From contig NZ_LMKN01000001.1 in NCBI RefSeq assembly GCF_001421535.1, positions 744,001 to 808,000 on the forward strand: a stretch of 64,000 nt of DNA, written 5' to 3'. The translations under genes and the position numbers were made by a program. This stretch comes from Sphingomonas sp. Leaf20. GTDB lineage: Bacteria > Pseudomonadota > Alphaproteobacteria > Sphingomonadales > Sphingomonadaceae. A model generated the notes under the pieces. That model was not told the DNA's origin. It saw nothing but the letters and a program-made list of their open reading frames with translations, and did not search any database. This document shows positions 17,074-26,034 of this stretch, piece by piece (within the stretch, counting starts at the first letter, position 1; each line of letters opens with the position of its first letter).

Positions 17074-17884
17074 TCAGCAGTCGGTGACGGCGTCGTCCCC
17101 CGCCCCCGATGCCGGTGCGCGCGAGAAGCCAGGCTGTTCCGTGGCGGCCAGCTGCGTCTTCAGCGTCGCCAGCTCGCGTTGCAGCGCGGCATGCGCATCC
17201 GTGACCGGCTTCAGCGCCGCGGTCAGCGAGCCACTGAATGCGGGCCGCATGTCGGTGGCGAAGTTCGCCGGATCGAAATTGTCGTTGGCGGGCGTCGGCG
17301 TGACGGGTTCGGCGGGTTTGAATTTGGCGGCGACGGCCGAGAACAGGCGATCGACGATGCTGTCGACCTTCTCCTGTTCGGCCTGCTTCGCCTCGAATTC
17401 GATCGCGACGGCATCGGATCCCGAGGCGAACACCGTGCCGGGCGCGCGGTGCGAGAATTGCAGGCGCTCGGTGCCGATCGACGCGGGCGTATCAGTGAAG
17501 GCCAGGCCGATAATGCCGAACTTGCCGCTGACGGCATAATTGGGGGTGAATTCGACCGACGGGAATGGCTTCTGGTCGGCCCGGGCCAGCGCGACCAGCT
17601 GGTCGTTGGCCCTCGACGATCGCGTACAGCGCGTGGCGCTTCTCGCTCTTGCCGGCGATGACGATGTCGTCGGTCTTGGCTTCGAGCGAGACGACGTCGC
17701 CATAGCCGTTAAACGGCGGCTCGTGGCTGTAGCCGGATACGTGCTCGAGGTTGATCCGCGGGGAATAGGTCGCCGGCGCGAAGGTCGCGACGCATTCGTC
17801 GATCATCTCCGGCGTGACCTTCCGGCCATCGCTGATGGTCGCGCCTTCGACGAAGGCGCGGAACGGCTTGCTCTTGGTGCGCAT
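17074..17884 (-). pseudogene. O: P2 gpO-like capsid scaffold/protease, frameshifted
   Basis: In P2, gpO is both scaffold and maturation protease for the capsid. The N-terminal half (17884 to about 17610) reads KSKPFRAFVEGATISDGRKV and then PATYSPRINLEHVSGYSHEP, including the family's His region. At about 17608-17613 an extra G in a GGCC run breaks the frame. The continuation ANDQLVALARADQ, SVEFTPNYAVSGKFGIIGLA and TDTPASIGTERL is in the next frame and ends in the Ala/Gln-rich C-terminal scaffold helix. The upstream dyad at 17975-17999 lies about 90 bases before the start. The gpN pseudogene follows in the same direction. Confidence 0.88.
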
Positions 17885-17974
17885 GGCGGCTGATCCTCGG
17901 TTCGATTGCGGCGCGCCGGGCGCCGTTTGTTGGATCGAACAGGGACGAAGACAGCCGCAGTCTCAAGCGGCCGG

Positions 17975-17999
17975 TCTTGTAGAATAACTTTCTACAAGA
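17975..17999. promoter_or_regulatory. Dyad 1 (TCTTGTAGAA-N5-TTCTACAAGA) upstream of O
   Basis: This perfect 10-bp inverted repeat has spacer taact and shares its arms exactly with the dyad at 19569-19615. It sits about 90 bases upstream of the O start. The outer bases read TGT-N13-ACA, one base longer than the TGT-N12-ACA sites bound by P2 Ogr/P4 Delta-type late activators. That makes a late-gene activator site plausible but unproven. Confidence 0.55.
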
Positions 18000-18075
18000 G
18001 ACCGCAGCCTATAGCCGTATAATTTTGTCGTGGGCGTCGAACAGCCTCTTTCCAGCCCAGACTGGGGACTCCATC

Positions 18076-19362
18076 TCAAATATACGTGGTGAAGTTTTTA
18101 AAAGTGGTTGTATCGAGCCCAAGCGCTGTGGCGGCATCCCTAATCTGGGAATGGTCGAACGAAGCACGCCCGCGACCATAAGTCTGAGGTTTGACGTCGA
18201 TCTCCTCAAGAAGCTCTCTCATTGTCGCCAAATTGAACCGGGGCAGCGCAGGCTCTATATAAGCACGGAAGCGACGGTCGGCGGCATCGTAGCTCCCGCT
18301 CCCGGCGTATATCTTTACTGCGATCCGCACCGCTTCATCACCATGCCCTTCGTTTACAGCAGCATCTAGCAAGTCAATCCACACATCGTCGTCGATCTTA
18401 GCAAGCATCACAGATGTTTTTGTCGCAAGGTTCGCCAAGTGATCTGCCATGTCCACTGACTTAAACCGCGCCCTGACTAGGTTGTTAATGTCTGCGTCTA
18501 TACGGCCATCAATAAGGATGTGCGCAGCTGAATCGAGCGATGCGTAGAGTTCTGGATGCTCGCCGAGGAATTGAACCAACGCATCGAGCGCCTCTACTTC
18601 CGGGCCCACATTGCTGAAAACGGCACGTTCGCTGTCTATCATCAAGCGGACTGGGACGGGATTGCGGGCGCAGAGAATGGCCAGTGTGTCGAGATTAATC
18701 TGCCGATTGGCTTGGGTCTCAGGTTTATCAAGTTTGAAGCAGAATTTCCACAGTGCGCGGATAATTTCGAGTTCGATAGCGGGGGGGATATTGGGAAGGT
18801 AGCGTGCCTCAATATAAGCCTTTAGCTTCTCACGCGAGATGAGAAGCGCTTTGTTTGCAGCAATATCTTCAACAAGAGCTTCTACAATCCGCTTCGAAAA
18901 CATTGGCGGCTTCAGAAGCAGGGCGCCGAGCGCTACGCGGATTTGCGCACGAGTGTCCTCCTTGGTGGGCAGGAACAGGAGATCTGCACCCGATAACACT
19001 GGATGAGCAGAGAGGTGTCGGAGCTTTTGAAGATGCTGCAGCTGCACGTGCTCGGAAGCCTCAAGGATCTTTGTTCTCGCAAACACTTGATCGAGGAGAT
19101 AAATTTCCCAGTCAGGACTATTAGGGTTAACTGTTCTCTTTGCTTCTACATCTTGCAGAAGTTTCCCAGCCCCGGCGTCCGCGTACAGGTCGCGAAGCGA
19201 TTGCAACTTGTAGACCATATCACATACAACGACGGTCCAGAGCATCACAATCGCGCTGCGATAACAATCGTTTGAAAAGGATCGGGACACTTCGACGAAA
19301 TAGGCGCGTGAACGGTGATCGACGATCCGGTCGGCCGCTAGGTCTATCGAGAACCCCGTCAT
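18076..19362 (-). CDS. HEPN-like protein, cargo gene in the P2-type prophage
   Basis: I do not recognise the family by name. The 428-residue protein has a helical N-terminal region (ARNDs absent, but SRSFSNDCYRSAIVMLWTVV and DMVYKLQSLRDLY are amphipathic helices) followed by QKLRHLSAHP. There R115-x4-H120 matches the RxxxxH catalytic motif of HEPN ribonucleases. The remaining 300 residues look alpha-helical with no known motif. Start 19362 is preferred over 19407 because a GGAG..AAGG stretch lies just before it. The gene is clearly less GC-rich than the phage head genes around it and occupies the place between O and P where P2 has no gene. This suggests a transferred cargo, perhaps an abortive-infection defence. 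The toxin role is inference. Confidence 0.6.
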   Translation of the reverse strand: MTGFSIDLAADRIVDHRSRAYFVEVSRSFSNDCYRSAIVMLWTVVVCDMVYKLQSLRDLYADAGAGKLLQDVEAKRTVNPNSPDWEIYLLDQVFARTKILEASEHVQLQHLQKLRHLSAHPVLSGADLLFLPTKEDTRAQIRVALGALLLKPPMFSKRIVEALVEDIAANKALLISREKLKAYIEARYLPNIPPAIELEIIRALWKFCFKLDKPETQANRQINLDTLAILCARNPVPVRLMIDSERAVFSNVGPEVEALDALVQFLGEHPELYASLDSAAHILIDGRIDADINNLVRARFKSVDMADHLANLATKTSVMLAKIDDDVWIDLLDAAVNEGHGDEAVRIAVKIYAGSGSYDAADRRFRAYIEPALPRFNLATMRELLEEIDVKPQTYGRGRASFDHSQIRDAATALGLDTTTFKNFTTYI

Positions 19363-19568
19363 TTCGCGCCTTGCTCCACATGTGATTTGAACCGCGATAG
19401 CGCTCATAATGGGAATGGCAACAGCACAGCCGGCGAAGAATTACATCGGCGAACAAAAAAATCGGAATTGGACGACATCTTAGATAGCTGGTGCTGAGGC
19501 GATCTGTGAAATCCACGCATTGCTGCATCAGGAAGCGGCGATTCCAAAACTGCTTTTATGAACGGCGC

Positions 19569-19615
19569 CCTCCCAGGGCTCTTGTAGAAACATATTCTAC
19601 AAGAGCCCTGGGAGG
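19569..19615. promoter_or_regulatory. Dyad 2: 21-bp perfect palindrome arms with 5-base spacer, upstream of P
   Basis: The left arm is CCTCCCAGGGCTCTTGTAGAA, quoted here as CCTCCCAGGG plus CTCTTGTAGAA. The spacer is acata, and the right arm is its exact reverse complement. The inner 10 bp of each arm equal dyad 1. It ends 35 bases before the P start and about 207 bases upstream of the HEPN-like start, inside the divergent promoter region. It may be a late-activator or repressor site, or a strong RNA hairpin that isolates the two transcription units. Confidence 0.6.
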
Positions 19616-19650
19616 CGGCAAGCATTTGGCCGTGGCTAGGCTCGCCGACG

Positions 19651-21453
19651 ATGTCGATCCTTGCCAACCCTCTCACCCTCCCCGTCGAAGAACGGGTGCG
19701 CCCGGCGCGCAGCCTGTACTGGCGTGGCTGGAGCCTCGCGCAGATCGCCGAAGAGCTGGCGGTCAAATACGACACGGTGAAAAGCTGGGCGCGGCGCCAC
19801 GGCTGGGATGACGCGCCGTCGATCCGCAAGCTGGAGGACTGTCTCGAGACGCGGCTGATGGTGCTGATCTGCAAGGATAAGAAGACCGGCGCCGATTTTA
19901 CCGAGCTGGATGCGCTGCGCCGCCAAGTCGAGAGTCTGGCCAAGGTGCGCCGCTACGAGGTACCCGGCGGGGATTCGGGCGATCTGAACGACAAGGTCGT
20001 CAATCGCAACGCGGGCGAGAAGAAGAAGGCGAAGAAGAACCACTTCACCGCCGACCAAGCGGCCGAGCTGAAGGCGATCTTCCTCGACCAGCTCTATGGC
20101 TATCAGGAGGCATGGTTCGCGGCGCTGACGTTCCGCACGCGGATGATCCTCAAATCGCGGCAGATCGGCGCGACCTATTATTTCGCGTTCGAGGCGCTGA
20201 TTGACGCGATCGAGACCGGCCGCAACCAGATCTTCCTGTCGGCGTCAAAAGCGCAGGCGCACCAGTTCCGCAGCTACATCGTCAGCTTCGCCAAGCTGGT
20301 CGGCGTCAGCCTGGCCGGCGACCCGATGCTGATCACCAGCGAACTGCGCCCGGCCGAAGAGGCCGCCGCCGAGCTGCATTTTCTCGGGACCAACTTCCGC
20401 ACCGCGCAGGGGCGCCACGGCAATTTCTATTTCGACGAGTTCTTCTGGGTCCACAGCTTCGAGGAGCTGAACAAGGTCGCCTCGGGCATGGCGACGCACA
20501 GGAAATGGCGGAAAACCTATTTCTCGACGCCGTCGACGATCGCGCATCCTGCCTATCCGTACTGGACCGGCGAGCGCCGCAACAAGCGGCGCCGGAAGGA
20601 AAACCGCGTCGAGATCGACGTAAGCCACGCCGCGCTAAAGGACGGCGCGCAGGGGCCCGACCGGGTGTGGCGGCATATCGTCAACATCCGCGACGCCGAG
20701 GAGGCCGGCTGCGACCTGTTCGATATCGAGGAACTGGAGGACGAATATGCGCCCGACGAGTTCGCCAATTTGTTCCTGTGCGATTTCGTCGACGACAGCC
20801 TGTCGGCGTTCCGCTTCAACGACCTAGTCAAATGCGGCGTCGATACCGTCGAGGAATGGACCGACTATAATCCGGACGCCGAGCGCCCGTTCGGCAACGG
20901 CATCGTCTGGGCCAGCTATGATCCGCAGAACAGTGTCGACGGCGACAATGCAGCGCTGGTGATCGCCGCGCCGCCCGCCGAACAGGGCGCGCCGTTCCGG
21001 CTGCTGGAAAAGCACCAGCTCCGCGGGCTCGATTTCGAGGAACAGGCGACCTTCATCAAGGGGGTGCCGTCGCGCTACACCTGCACCTTCCTCGCGATCG
21101 ACGCGACCGGCGTCGGCGCCGGCGTCTACCAGCTGCTCGCCAAACCCGAGGCCGGGCTGCGCGGCGTCACCAAGGTCGAATATTCGCTCGAGGTGAAGGC
21201 ACAGATGATCATGAAGGCGCAGCACGTCATCGCACGCGGCCGGATGCTGTTCGATGCCGGCTGGCTCGACGTCGTGTCGTCCTTCGTCTCGATCAAGAAG
21301 ACGCTGACCACCTCGGGGCGCAACGTCACCTTCGAGGCAGGGCGTGGCGGTGACGAGGGTCACGCCGATCTCGCCTGGGCGACAATGCAGCTGCTCAACA
21401 ACGAACCGCTCGACGGCAAGGAAAAGCCGAAGGCCACCATGGAGATCCTGTAA
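19651..21453 (+). CDS. P: P2 gpP-like terminase large subunit (ATPase)
   Basis: This motor ATPase packages phage DNA into the procapsid. The 600 residues are intact. An N-terminal helix-turn-helix-like region (RSLYWRGWSLAQIAEELAVK, about 20-40) is typical of gpP. The ATPase domain has a Walker-A-like loop LKSRQIGATYYFAF (about 166-179), FLSASKAQAHQFRSYI, and a Walker B FYFDEFFWV (about 258-266). The C-terminal nuclease domain includes IVWASYDPQNSVDGD and FLAIDATGVGAGVYQLL. The stop TAA overlaps the portal ATG (TAATG). Its intactness contrasts with the broken O and N genes. Confidence 0.93.
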   Translation: MSILANPLTLPVEERVRPARSLYWRGWSLAQIAEELAVKYDTVKSWARRHGWDDAPSIRKLEDCLETRLMVLICKDKKTGADFTELDALRRQVESLAKVRRYEVPGGDSGDLNDKVVNRNAGEKKKAKKNHFTADQAAELKAIFLDQLYGYQEAWFAALTFRTRMILKSRQIGATYYFAFEALIDAIETGRNQIFLSASKAQAHQFRSYIVSFAKLVGVSLAGDPMLITSELRPAEEAAAELHFLGTNFRTAQGRHGNFYFDEFFWVHSFEELNKVASGMATHRKWRKTYFSTPSTIAHPAYPYWTGERRNKRRRKENRVEIDVSHAALKDGAQGPDRVWRHIVNIRDAEEAGCDLFDIEELEDEYAPDEFANLFLCDFVDDSLSAFRFNDLVKCGVDTVEEWTDYNPDAERPFGNGIVWASYDPQNSVDGDNAALVIAAPPAEQGAPFRLLEKHQLRGLDFEEQATFIKGVPSRYTCTFLAIDATGVGAGVYQLLAKPEAGLRGVTKVEYSLEVKAQMIMKAQHVIARGRMLFDAGWLDVVSSFVSIKKTLTTSGRNVTFEAGRGGDEGHADLAWATMQLLNNEPLDGKEKPKATMEIL

Positions 21454-22502
21454 TGGGCAAGGGACGCGCGCGCCGCATGGGTCGCCACGACATTGGCCGG
21501 GCCGGTGCGATCGGCATGGCGGGGGCGCCGTCGACCGCGGTCGAAGCGTTTACCTTTGGCGATCCCGAACCGGTCAACAGCCGACGCGAGGTGCTCGATC
21601 TGCTCCAGTGCTGGCATAACGGGCGCTGGTACGAACCGCCGATCAGCGTCGAGGGGCTGGCGCGATCGTTCCGCGCGAGCCCGCATCACAGCTCGGCGAT
21701 CCTGCTCAAACGCAACCTGCTGGTGCGGTCGTTCATGCCGACCGCCTGGCTGTCGCGCGCGACGTTCGAGAAACTGGTGCAGGATTATCTGATCTTCGGC
21801 TTCGGCTTTGTCGAGCAACGCCGCAGCGTGCTGGGCGATTTGCTCCGCCTCGACCATGCGCTCGCCAAGTTCACGCGCCGCGGCGTCGAGGAAGGCCACT
21901 ATTTCTTTGCGCCAGGCGGCGCGATTGAGACCGAGTTCCGGCCGAACAGCGTCATCCAGATCATGCAGCCCGATATCAACCAGGAGCTGTACGGCGTGCC
22001 GGAATATCTCTCGGCGCTGCAGTCCGCGCTGTTGAACGAGGCGGCGACGCTGTTCCGCCGCAAATACTACCTCAACGGCAGCCATGCGGGCTTCATCCTG
22101 CACGCGACCGGCGAATTCTCCGACGGCGACGTGCAGGCGATCCGCACCGCGCTGAAACAGTCGAAGGGGCCGGGCAATTTCAAGAACCTGTTCGTCCACC
22201 AGCCGGGCGGCAAGGATGGCGGGATCAAGATCCTGCCGATCGCGCAGGTCGGCGCCAATGACGAGTTCACCGGGATCAAGAACGCGACGCGCGACGACGT
22301 GCTCGCCGCGCACCGCGTGCCGCCTGCGCTGCTCGGGATCGTGCCGGCGCAGGGCTCCAGCCTCGGCAAGCCGAGCGAGGCGGTCGACATGTTCTTCGAG
22401 CTGGAAATCGAGCCGATCCAGGCGCGGCTGCTCGACATGAACGCGCAGATTGGCGTCGAGGCGGTCGCCTTCGCGCCGCGCCAGGCGCACGCGCCCGCAT
22501 AA
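21453..22502 (+). CDS. Q: P2 gpQ-like portal protein
   Basis: This is the dodecameric vertex ring through which DNA enters the capsid. Its 349 residues are close to the P2 gpQ length (344). Recognisable stretches are FTFGDPEPVNSRREVLD near the start, SSAILLKRNLLVRSFMP, QDYLIFGFGFVEQRRSVLGD, PDINQELYGVPEYLSALQSA, RKYYLNGSHAGFILHATGEF and VPPALLGIVPAQGSSLGKPS. It starts one base inside the terminase stop, so P and Q are coupled. A hairpin about 100 bases downstream probably ends this transcript. Confidence 0.93.
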   Translation: MGKGRARRMGRHDIGRAGAIGMAGAPSTAVEAFTFGDPEPVNSRREVLDLLQCWHNGRWYEPPISVEGLARSFRASPHHSSAILLKRNLLVRSFMPTAWLSRATFEKLVQDYLIFGFGFVEQRRSVLGDLLRLDHALAKFTRRGVEEGHYFFAPGGAIETEFRPNSVIQIMQPDINQELYGVPEYLSALQSALLNEAATLFRRKYYLNGSHAGFILHATGEFSDGDVQAIRTALKQSKGPGNFKNLFVHQPGGKDGGIKILPIAQVGANDEFTGIKNATRDDVLAAHRVPPALLGIVPAQGSSLGKPSEAVDMFFELEIEPIQARLLDMNAQIGVEAVAFAPRQAHAPA

Positions 22503-22598
22503 GAGTTCGACGTCCGGCATAGCCGGGCGGGGGATGCCGGGGTGGAGCCCGGCACACCGACGAGGAGCTTCTCGCCACGACCAACGGCCATCGGCCGT

Positions 22599-22628
22599 CC
22601 CGCACCCGCCCGATTCGGGGGGTGCGGG
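22599..22628. terminator. Hairpin between portal and methylase genes
   Basis: CCCGCACCC (22599-22607) pairs perfectly with GGGTGCGGG (22620-22628) across a 12-base loop, followed by CCTTA. It lies about 95 bases after the portal stop. The GTG at 22622, the farthest upstream start of the methylase frame, is inside this stem, which argues for the GTG at 22652 instead. Confidence 0.55.
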
Positions 22629-22651
22629 CCTTATGGAAGCAAGAACGAAAA

Positions 22652-23458
22652 GTGAACACCCTGAATCTTGTTCGGCCCGTCGCACCCGCCGCGGGCTATA
22701 TCGGCGGCAAGCGCAATCTGGCCTCGCGCCTCGTCGCGATGATCGAGCGCGTCGAGCACGACGGTTATGCCGAGCCGTTCGTCGGCATGGGCGGCATCTT
22801 CCTGCGGCGCCGATCGCGGCCGAAGGTCGAGGTCATCAATGACGTGTCGGGCGACGTCGTGACCTTCTTCCGCGTGCTGCAGCGCCACTACCCCTACATG
22901 ATCGACATGCTGCGCTTCCGCGTCGCGTCGCGTGCCGAGTTCGAACGGTTGAAGGCGACGCCGCCCGAGACGCTGACCGACCTCGAGCGCGCCTGCCGCT
23001 TTCTCTACCTCCAGCGTCTGGCGTTCGGCGGCAAGGTCAACGGCCGGCACTTCGGCGTCGACAAGACGCAGGGCGCGCGGTTCAACGTCACCAAGCTGGA
23101 GCCGCTGCTGGCGGACATTCACGAGCGCCTGGCCGGCGTCGTGATCGAGCAGCTCGGCTATGCCGACTTCATCCGGCGCTATGATCGTGCCGGCATGCTG
23201 TTCTACCTCGATCCGCCCTATTGGGGCTGCGAGACCGATTACGGGCAGGACGTGTTCGGCCGCGCCGACTTCGACCAGCTCGCCGACCAGCTCGCTGGCA
23301 TCAAGGGCCACTTCATCCTGTCGATCAACGACACGCCCGGGGCGCGGGCGACGTTCGCGCGGTTTCATGTCGCGACGGCCGAGACGACGTACACGGTCGG
23401 GGCCGGCGCCGCGCAGCGCGCGGGCGAGCTGATCGTGTCGAACGTCATCTTCGAGTGA
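22652..23458 (+). CDS. D12-class adenine-specific DNA methyltransferase (Dam-like)
   Basis: This enzyme transfers a methyl group from AdoMet to the N6 of adenine in DNA. The 268 residues have the alpha-class order: target-region lead-in (GYIGGKRNLASRLVAMIERV), motif I EPFVGMGGIF (about 41-50), then the DNA-recognition part (RACRFLYLQRLAFGGKVNG), motif IV DPPY at 187-190 and the end motif GELIVSNVIFE. It may protect phage DNA from restriction. It lies downstream of the portal gene on the same strand. The next dozen codons upstream are in frame, but the only earlier start lies in a hairpin, so GTG 22652 is used. Confidence 0.88.
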   Translation: MNTLNLVRPVAPAAGYIGGKRNLASRLVAMIERVEHDGYAEPFVGMGGIFLRRRSRPKVEVINDVSGDVVTFFRVLQRHYPYMIDMLRFRVASRAEFERLKATPPETLTDLERACRFLYLQRLAFGGKVNGRHFGVDKTQGARFNVTKLEPLLADIHERLAGVVIEQLGYADFIRRYDRAGMLFYLDPPYWGCETDYGQDVFGRADFDQLADQLAGIKGHFILSINDTPGARATFARFHVATAETTYTVGAGAAQRAGELIVSNVIFE

Positions 23459-23694
23459 ACGCTGCGGGGCGGTGCTTACGCCGTCTCGCCGACGGCGCCT
23501 AATCTTCGGCATCCGTGGAGCCTTCTCGCATTCCCAAGTACCGCCGCTCATTCGGCTGGCGTAGCCGCTGCCCAGATTTGAACGAGCTGCGTTCACAAAA
23601 GTCGGCAATGCGTCGAGGTGGTACCAAAAAGTTGAGGTTTCGAGATTCCGATGCTTGGATTTAGCGGCTTTGCCATGAGCGGGAATTTCCGCCA

Positions 23695-24375
23695 ATGTCC
23701 GGCATGAAGAATCGAAAACGAGCCAGCTTCGCTGGGTCAATTGGAACGATCGTTTCCACGGCCTGGTTAATCCTCACAACGGCTATTTCTGCTGCAAACC
23801 TTCCCTCGGACGCGAATGATGCGTGGAAGGCGATTGTAAGCACCTCCCCCTTCTTGCCAGCTGGGCTTGCAGCGTTGTGCGTCGTAACGCTTGTTTGGGC
23901 CATTTGGTGGCCCGTCAGCGCCGTTGCACCGGAAGATGCTAGCAATCACAGACCTACAGTGCCCCCCCAGGCAGCCGAAGGGGCGCGTTTCCACACAGAC
24001 GGATCAGTTTATGCTGGCAGCGGTGGCTCTGGGCAGTTCTTTGGCGGCGGGGGCGGCGGCGGCGGCGGGTTGGAGATCGGCGCTGATGGATCGGTGCGGG
24101 CTGGCGGTGGCGGCGGTGGTGGTGGCGTGACCCCCGGAGGTGCTGGTGGTGGTGACCTTGGTGGTGGTGGTGGAGGAGCGTCAGGCATTCCGGCGCACAT
24201 CGCCAATCAGCCTTATTGGCAGGCAGGCTGGTTCATCTCGCAGCCCACAGACCGGTTTAAAGTCAGTCACGGCGCCATGCCTTCAGACGAATTTGTAAAC
24301 CAAGAACTCGAAAAGGCAGGCTACCGGTTTAAGTACAGCAAGTCATCGGTCGGCTATACGCTCGAAGAGCGTTAA
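23695..24375 (+). CDS. Glycine-rich membrane protein of unknown function
   Basis: I cannot assign a family to this 226-residue protein. Two hydrophobic helices are visible: about 11-33 (SFAGSIGTIVSTAWLILTTA) and about 52-75 (LPAGLAALCVVTLVWAIWWP). After residue 100 comes a low-complexity region of glycine runs (three blocks of eight or nine Gly) alternating with short acidic or Asp-Gly-Ser-Val segments that look duplicated (HTDGSVYAG and GADGSVRAG). The last 60 residues are polar and may fold (YWQAGWFISQPTDRFKVSHG). The base composition is lower in GC than the flanks outside the Gly repeats. Its place between the phage methylase and the umuC remnant suggests an accessory gene. Confidence 0.7.
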   Translation: MSGMKNRKRASFAGSIGTIVSTAWLILTTAISAANLPSDANDAWKAIVSTSPFLPAGLAALCVVTLVWAIWWPVSAVAPEDASNHRPTVPPQAAEGARFHTDGSVYAGSGGSGQFFGGGGGGGGGLEIGADGSVRAGGGGGGGGVTPGGAGGGDLGGGGGGASGIPAHIANQPYWQAGWFISQPTDRFKVSHGAMPSDEFVNQELEKAGYRFKYSKSSVGYTLEER

Positions 24376-24682
24376 CTTTAGGTCAGACCCATGGCCAGCC
24401 TATATAAGGGGCGACTGACGCTGCTACCTGCACTCGCTTAATCCACGTTGGCCGGAAACGTTGGGATCTACCGATGCGAAATGGCGCTGTGTCTAAAGCC
24501 CCCTTTCGGCTGCGGTTTTGCTGAGACGCCGACCCTGAAGCAGAAGGTCCGCCTCCGTTCCAAACGGGCTGTATAGAGTGCGGCCCTCCGACCGAGTAAA
24601 CGTCCAGTTATTTCGATTGCCGTCTGAAACCCGCCAAGCCGCATGCTGCTCTGATCTCGGCCATCCGCGCGCGCCCACGCAA
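24376..24682. other. Non-coding stretch in the island
   Basis: About 300 bases lie between the glycine-rich gene and the umuC remnant. I see no plausible coding frame, tRNA or strong hairpin. The composition is less GC-rich than the host flanks. Confidence 0.5.
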
Positions 24683-25936
24683 TCACGCACGTACTTTCGG
24701 CACGTCACGGATGTCGGTTGTCCAGGCAGGCGATTTCATTTCGGATCACATCTTCCACTGCCGCTTAAACCCCCGCGACGCCGTCGTGGCGGCGAACTTT
24801 CCAAAGCGGGTGTTGATCTCGTCCAGCGCGCCCATCAGCCGGTCGCGCTTGTCCGTGTCGCCCTCGAACAATGTCCGGGGGCGCATATCTGCCGCGATCA
24901 GATCGTCGAGCAGGATGCCGGCCTTGGTGTACGCATAGCCATCGCGCCAGGCGGCCGACGCGCCGCGCTTCGCCGCGGCGATGAGCTCGAGGCTGTCGCT
25001 GGTCATCGGGTGCAGCGCGACGGTGCGCGAGCCGGCATATTGCGGCCGGTCGGGTTTGTGTCTGTTGGTGTGGAAGAACGCGGTCAGCCGGCCCGCGACG
25101 AGCCCATGCGACCGAAGCTTCTCGCCCGCCCGCATCGCATATTGCGTAAGCGCGCCGAACAGGGTGTGGAAGTCGTGCACTGGCGTGCCGAACGAGCGCG
25201 TGACCGCCATGCCCTTGCGTTTCGGAGCGATGGTCTCAACCGCATCCGACGGGACGCCCCGCAGCTCACCGACCAGACGCTCGAGCACAACAGTGCCGAC
25301 CGCGCGCGCCTGCTTCATTGGCATGTCGCGCAGCGCGCCGGCATTGCCGATGCCGAGCGCCAGCAGCTTTCGTGCCGTCGCGCCGCCAACGCCCCCGACG
25401 TCCTCGACCGGAAACCGGTACATGACCCATCTGCGAACCGCATCGTCGCGCAGATCGGCCACGCCGTCGAACATCGGGTTCTTCTTGGCTGCGGCGTTGC
25501 CGAGCTCCGCCAGCGTCTTGGTGTCGCCGATGCCGACGCAGGTGGGGATCGTCGTCCACTGGCGCACCTGGGCGCGCATCGCGTTGACGTGCGCGACCAG
25601 GTCGCGGTTCTCGAAGCCGGTCAGGTCGAGGAACGGCTCGTCGATCGAGTAGATCTCGAAGTCCCGCGCGAAGGCATCGCACGCCGCGACGACCCGCCGC
25701 TGCATGTCGCCGTACAAGGTATAGTTCGTCGACAACACGCGGATCCCGTGCGCGCGGATCTTGTCGCGCAGCAGGTGGACGGGCTCGCCCATCTTGATGC
25801 CCAGCGCCTTGGCCTCTGCCGAACGGGCGACTGCGCACCCGTCATTGTTCGACAGCACGATCACCGGCACCCCGATCAAGCTGCTGTCGAACGCGCGCTC
25901 GCACGAGACATAGTAGTGATCGGCCCGCTCACGAGC
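24683..25936 (-). pseudogene. umuC-like Y-family DNA polymerase, 5'-truncated and with a premature stop
   Basis: Most of a UmuC-type error-prone polymerase is readable: [20 protein letters not shown] and [12 protein letters not shown] (fingers/palm), [15 protein letters not shown] with the catalytic SIDE motif, [28 protein letters not shown] (helix-hairpin-helix) and [20 protein letters not shown] (little finger). Upstream of YYVSCER the frame hits a TAG at 25937-25939 after eight residues. The usual start with the first catalytic Asp (FALVDCN) is therefore gone, and no ATG/GTG lies in frame. Near the C-terminus a TGA at 24746-24748 interrupts [19 protein letters not shown], which continues to 24683. 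Both ends are damaged, so it is called a pseudogene. It shares no operon with intact genes. Confidence 0.85.
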
Positions 25937-26034
25937 CTAAGGCGTGGTGCTTTTTGAGCCGGCTTTCTCACGGTGCAGTTCGGTGCACCTTGAGCATCGA
26001 AACGGGATAACGACGTCAACCAACTTACAGCCAG

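Noticed and set aside
22622..22651. Longer methylase start at GTG 22622
   Set aside because: The codon lies in the stem of a perfect 9-bp hairpin, and the added residues precede the normal family start.
24009..24206. Proline-rich minus-strand frame
   Set aside because: It is the complement of the poly-glycine codons in the membrane protein gene.
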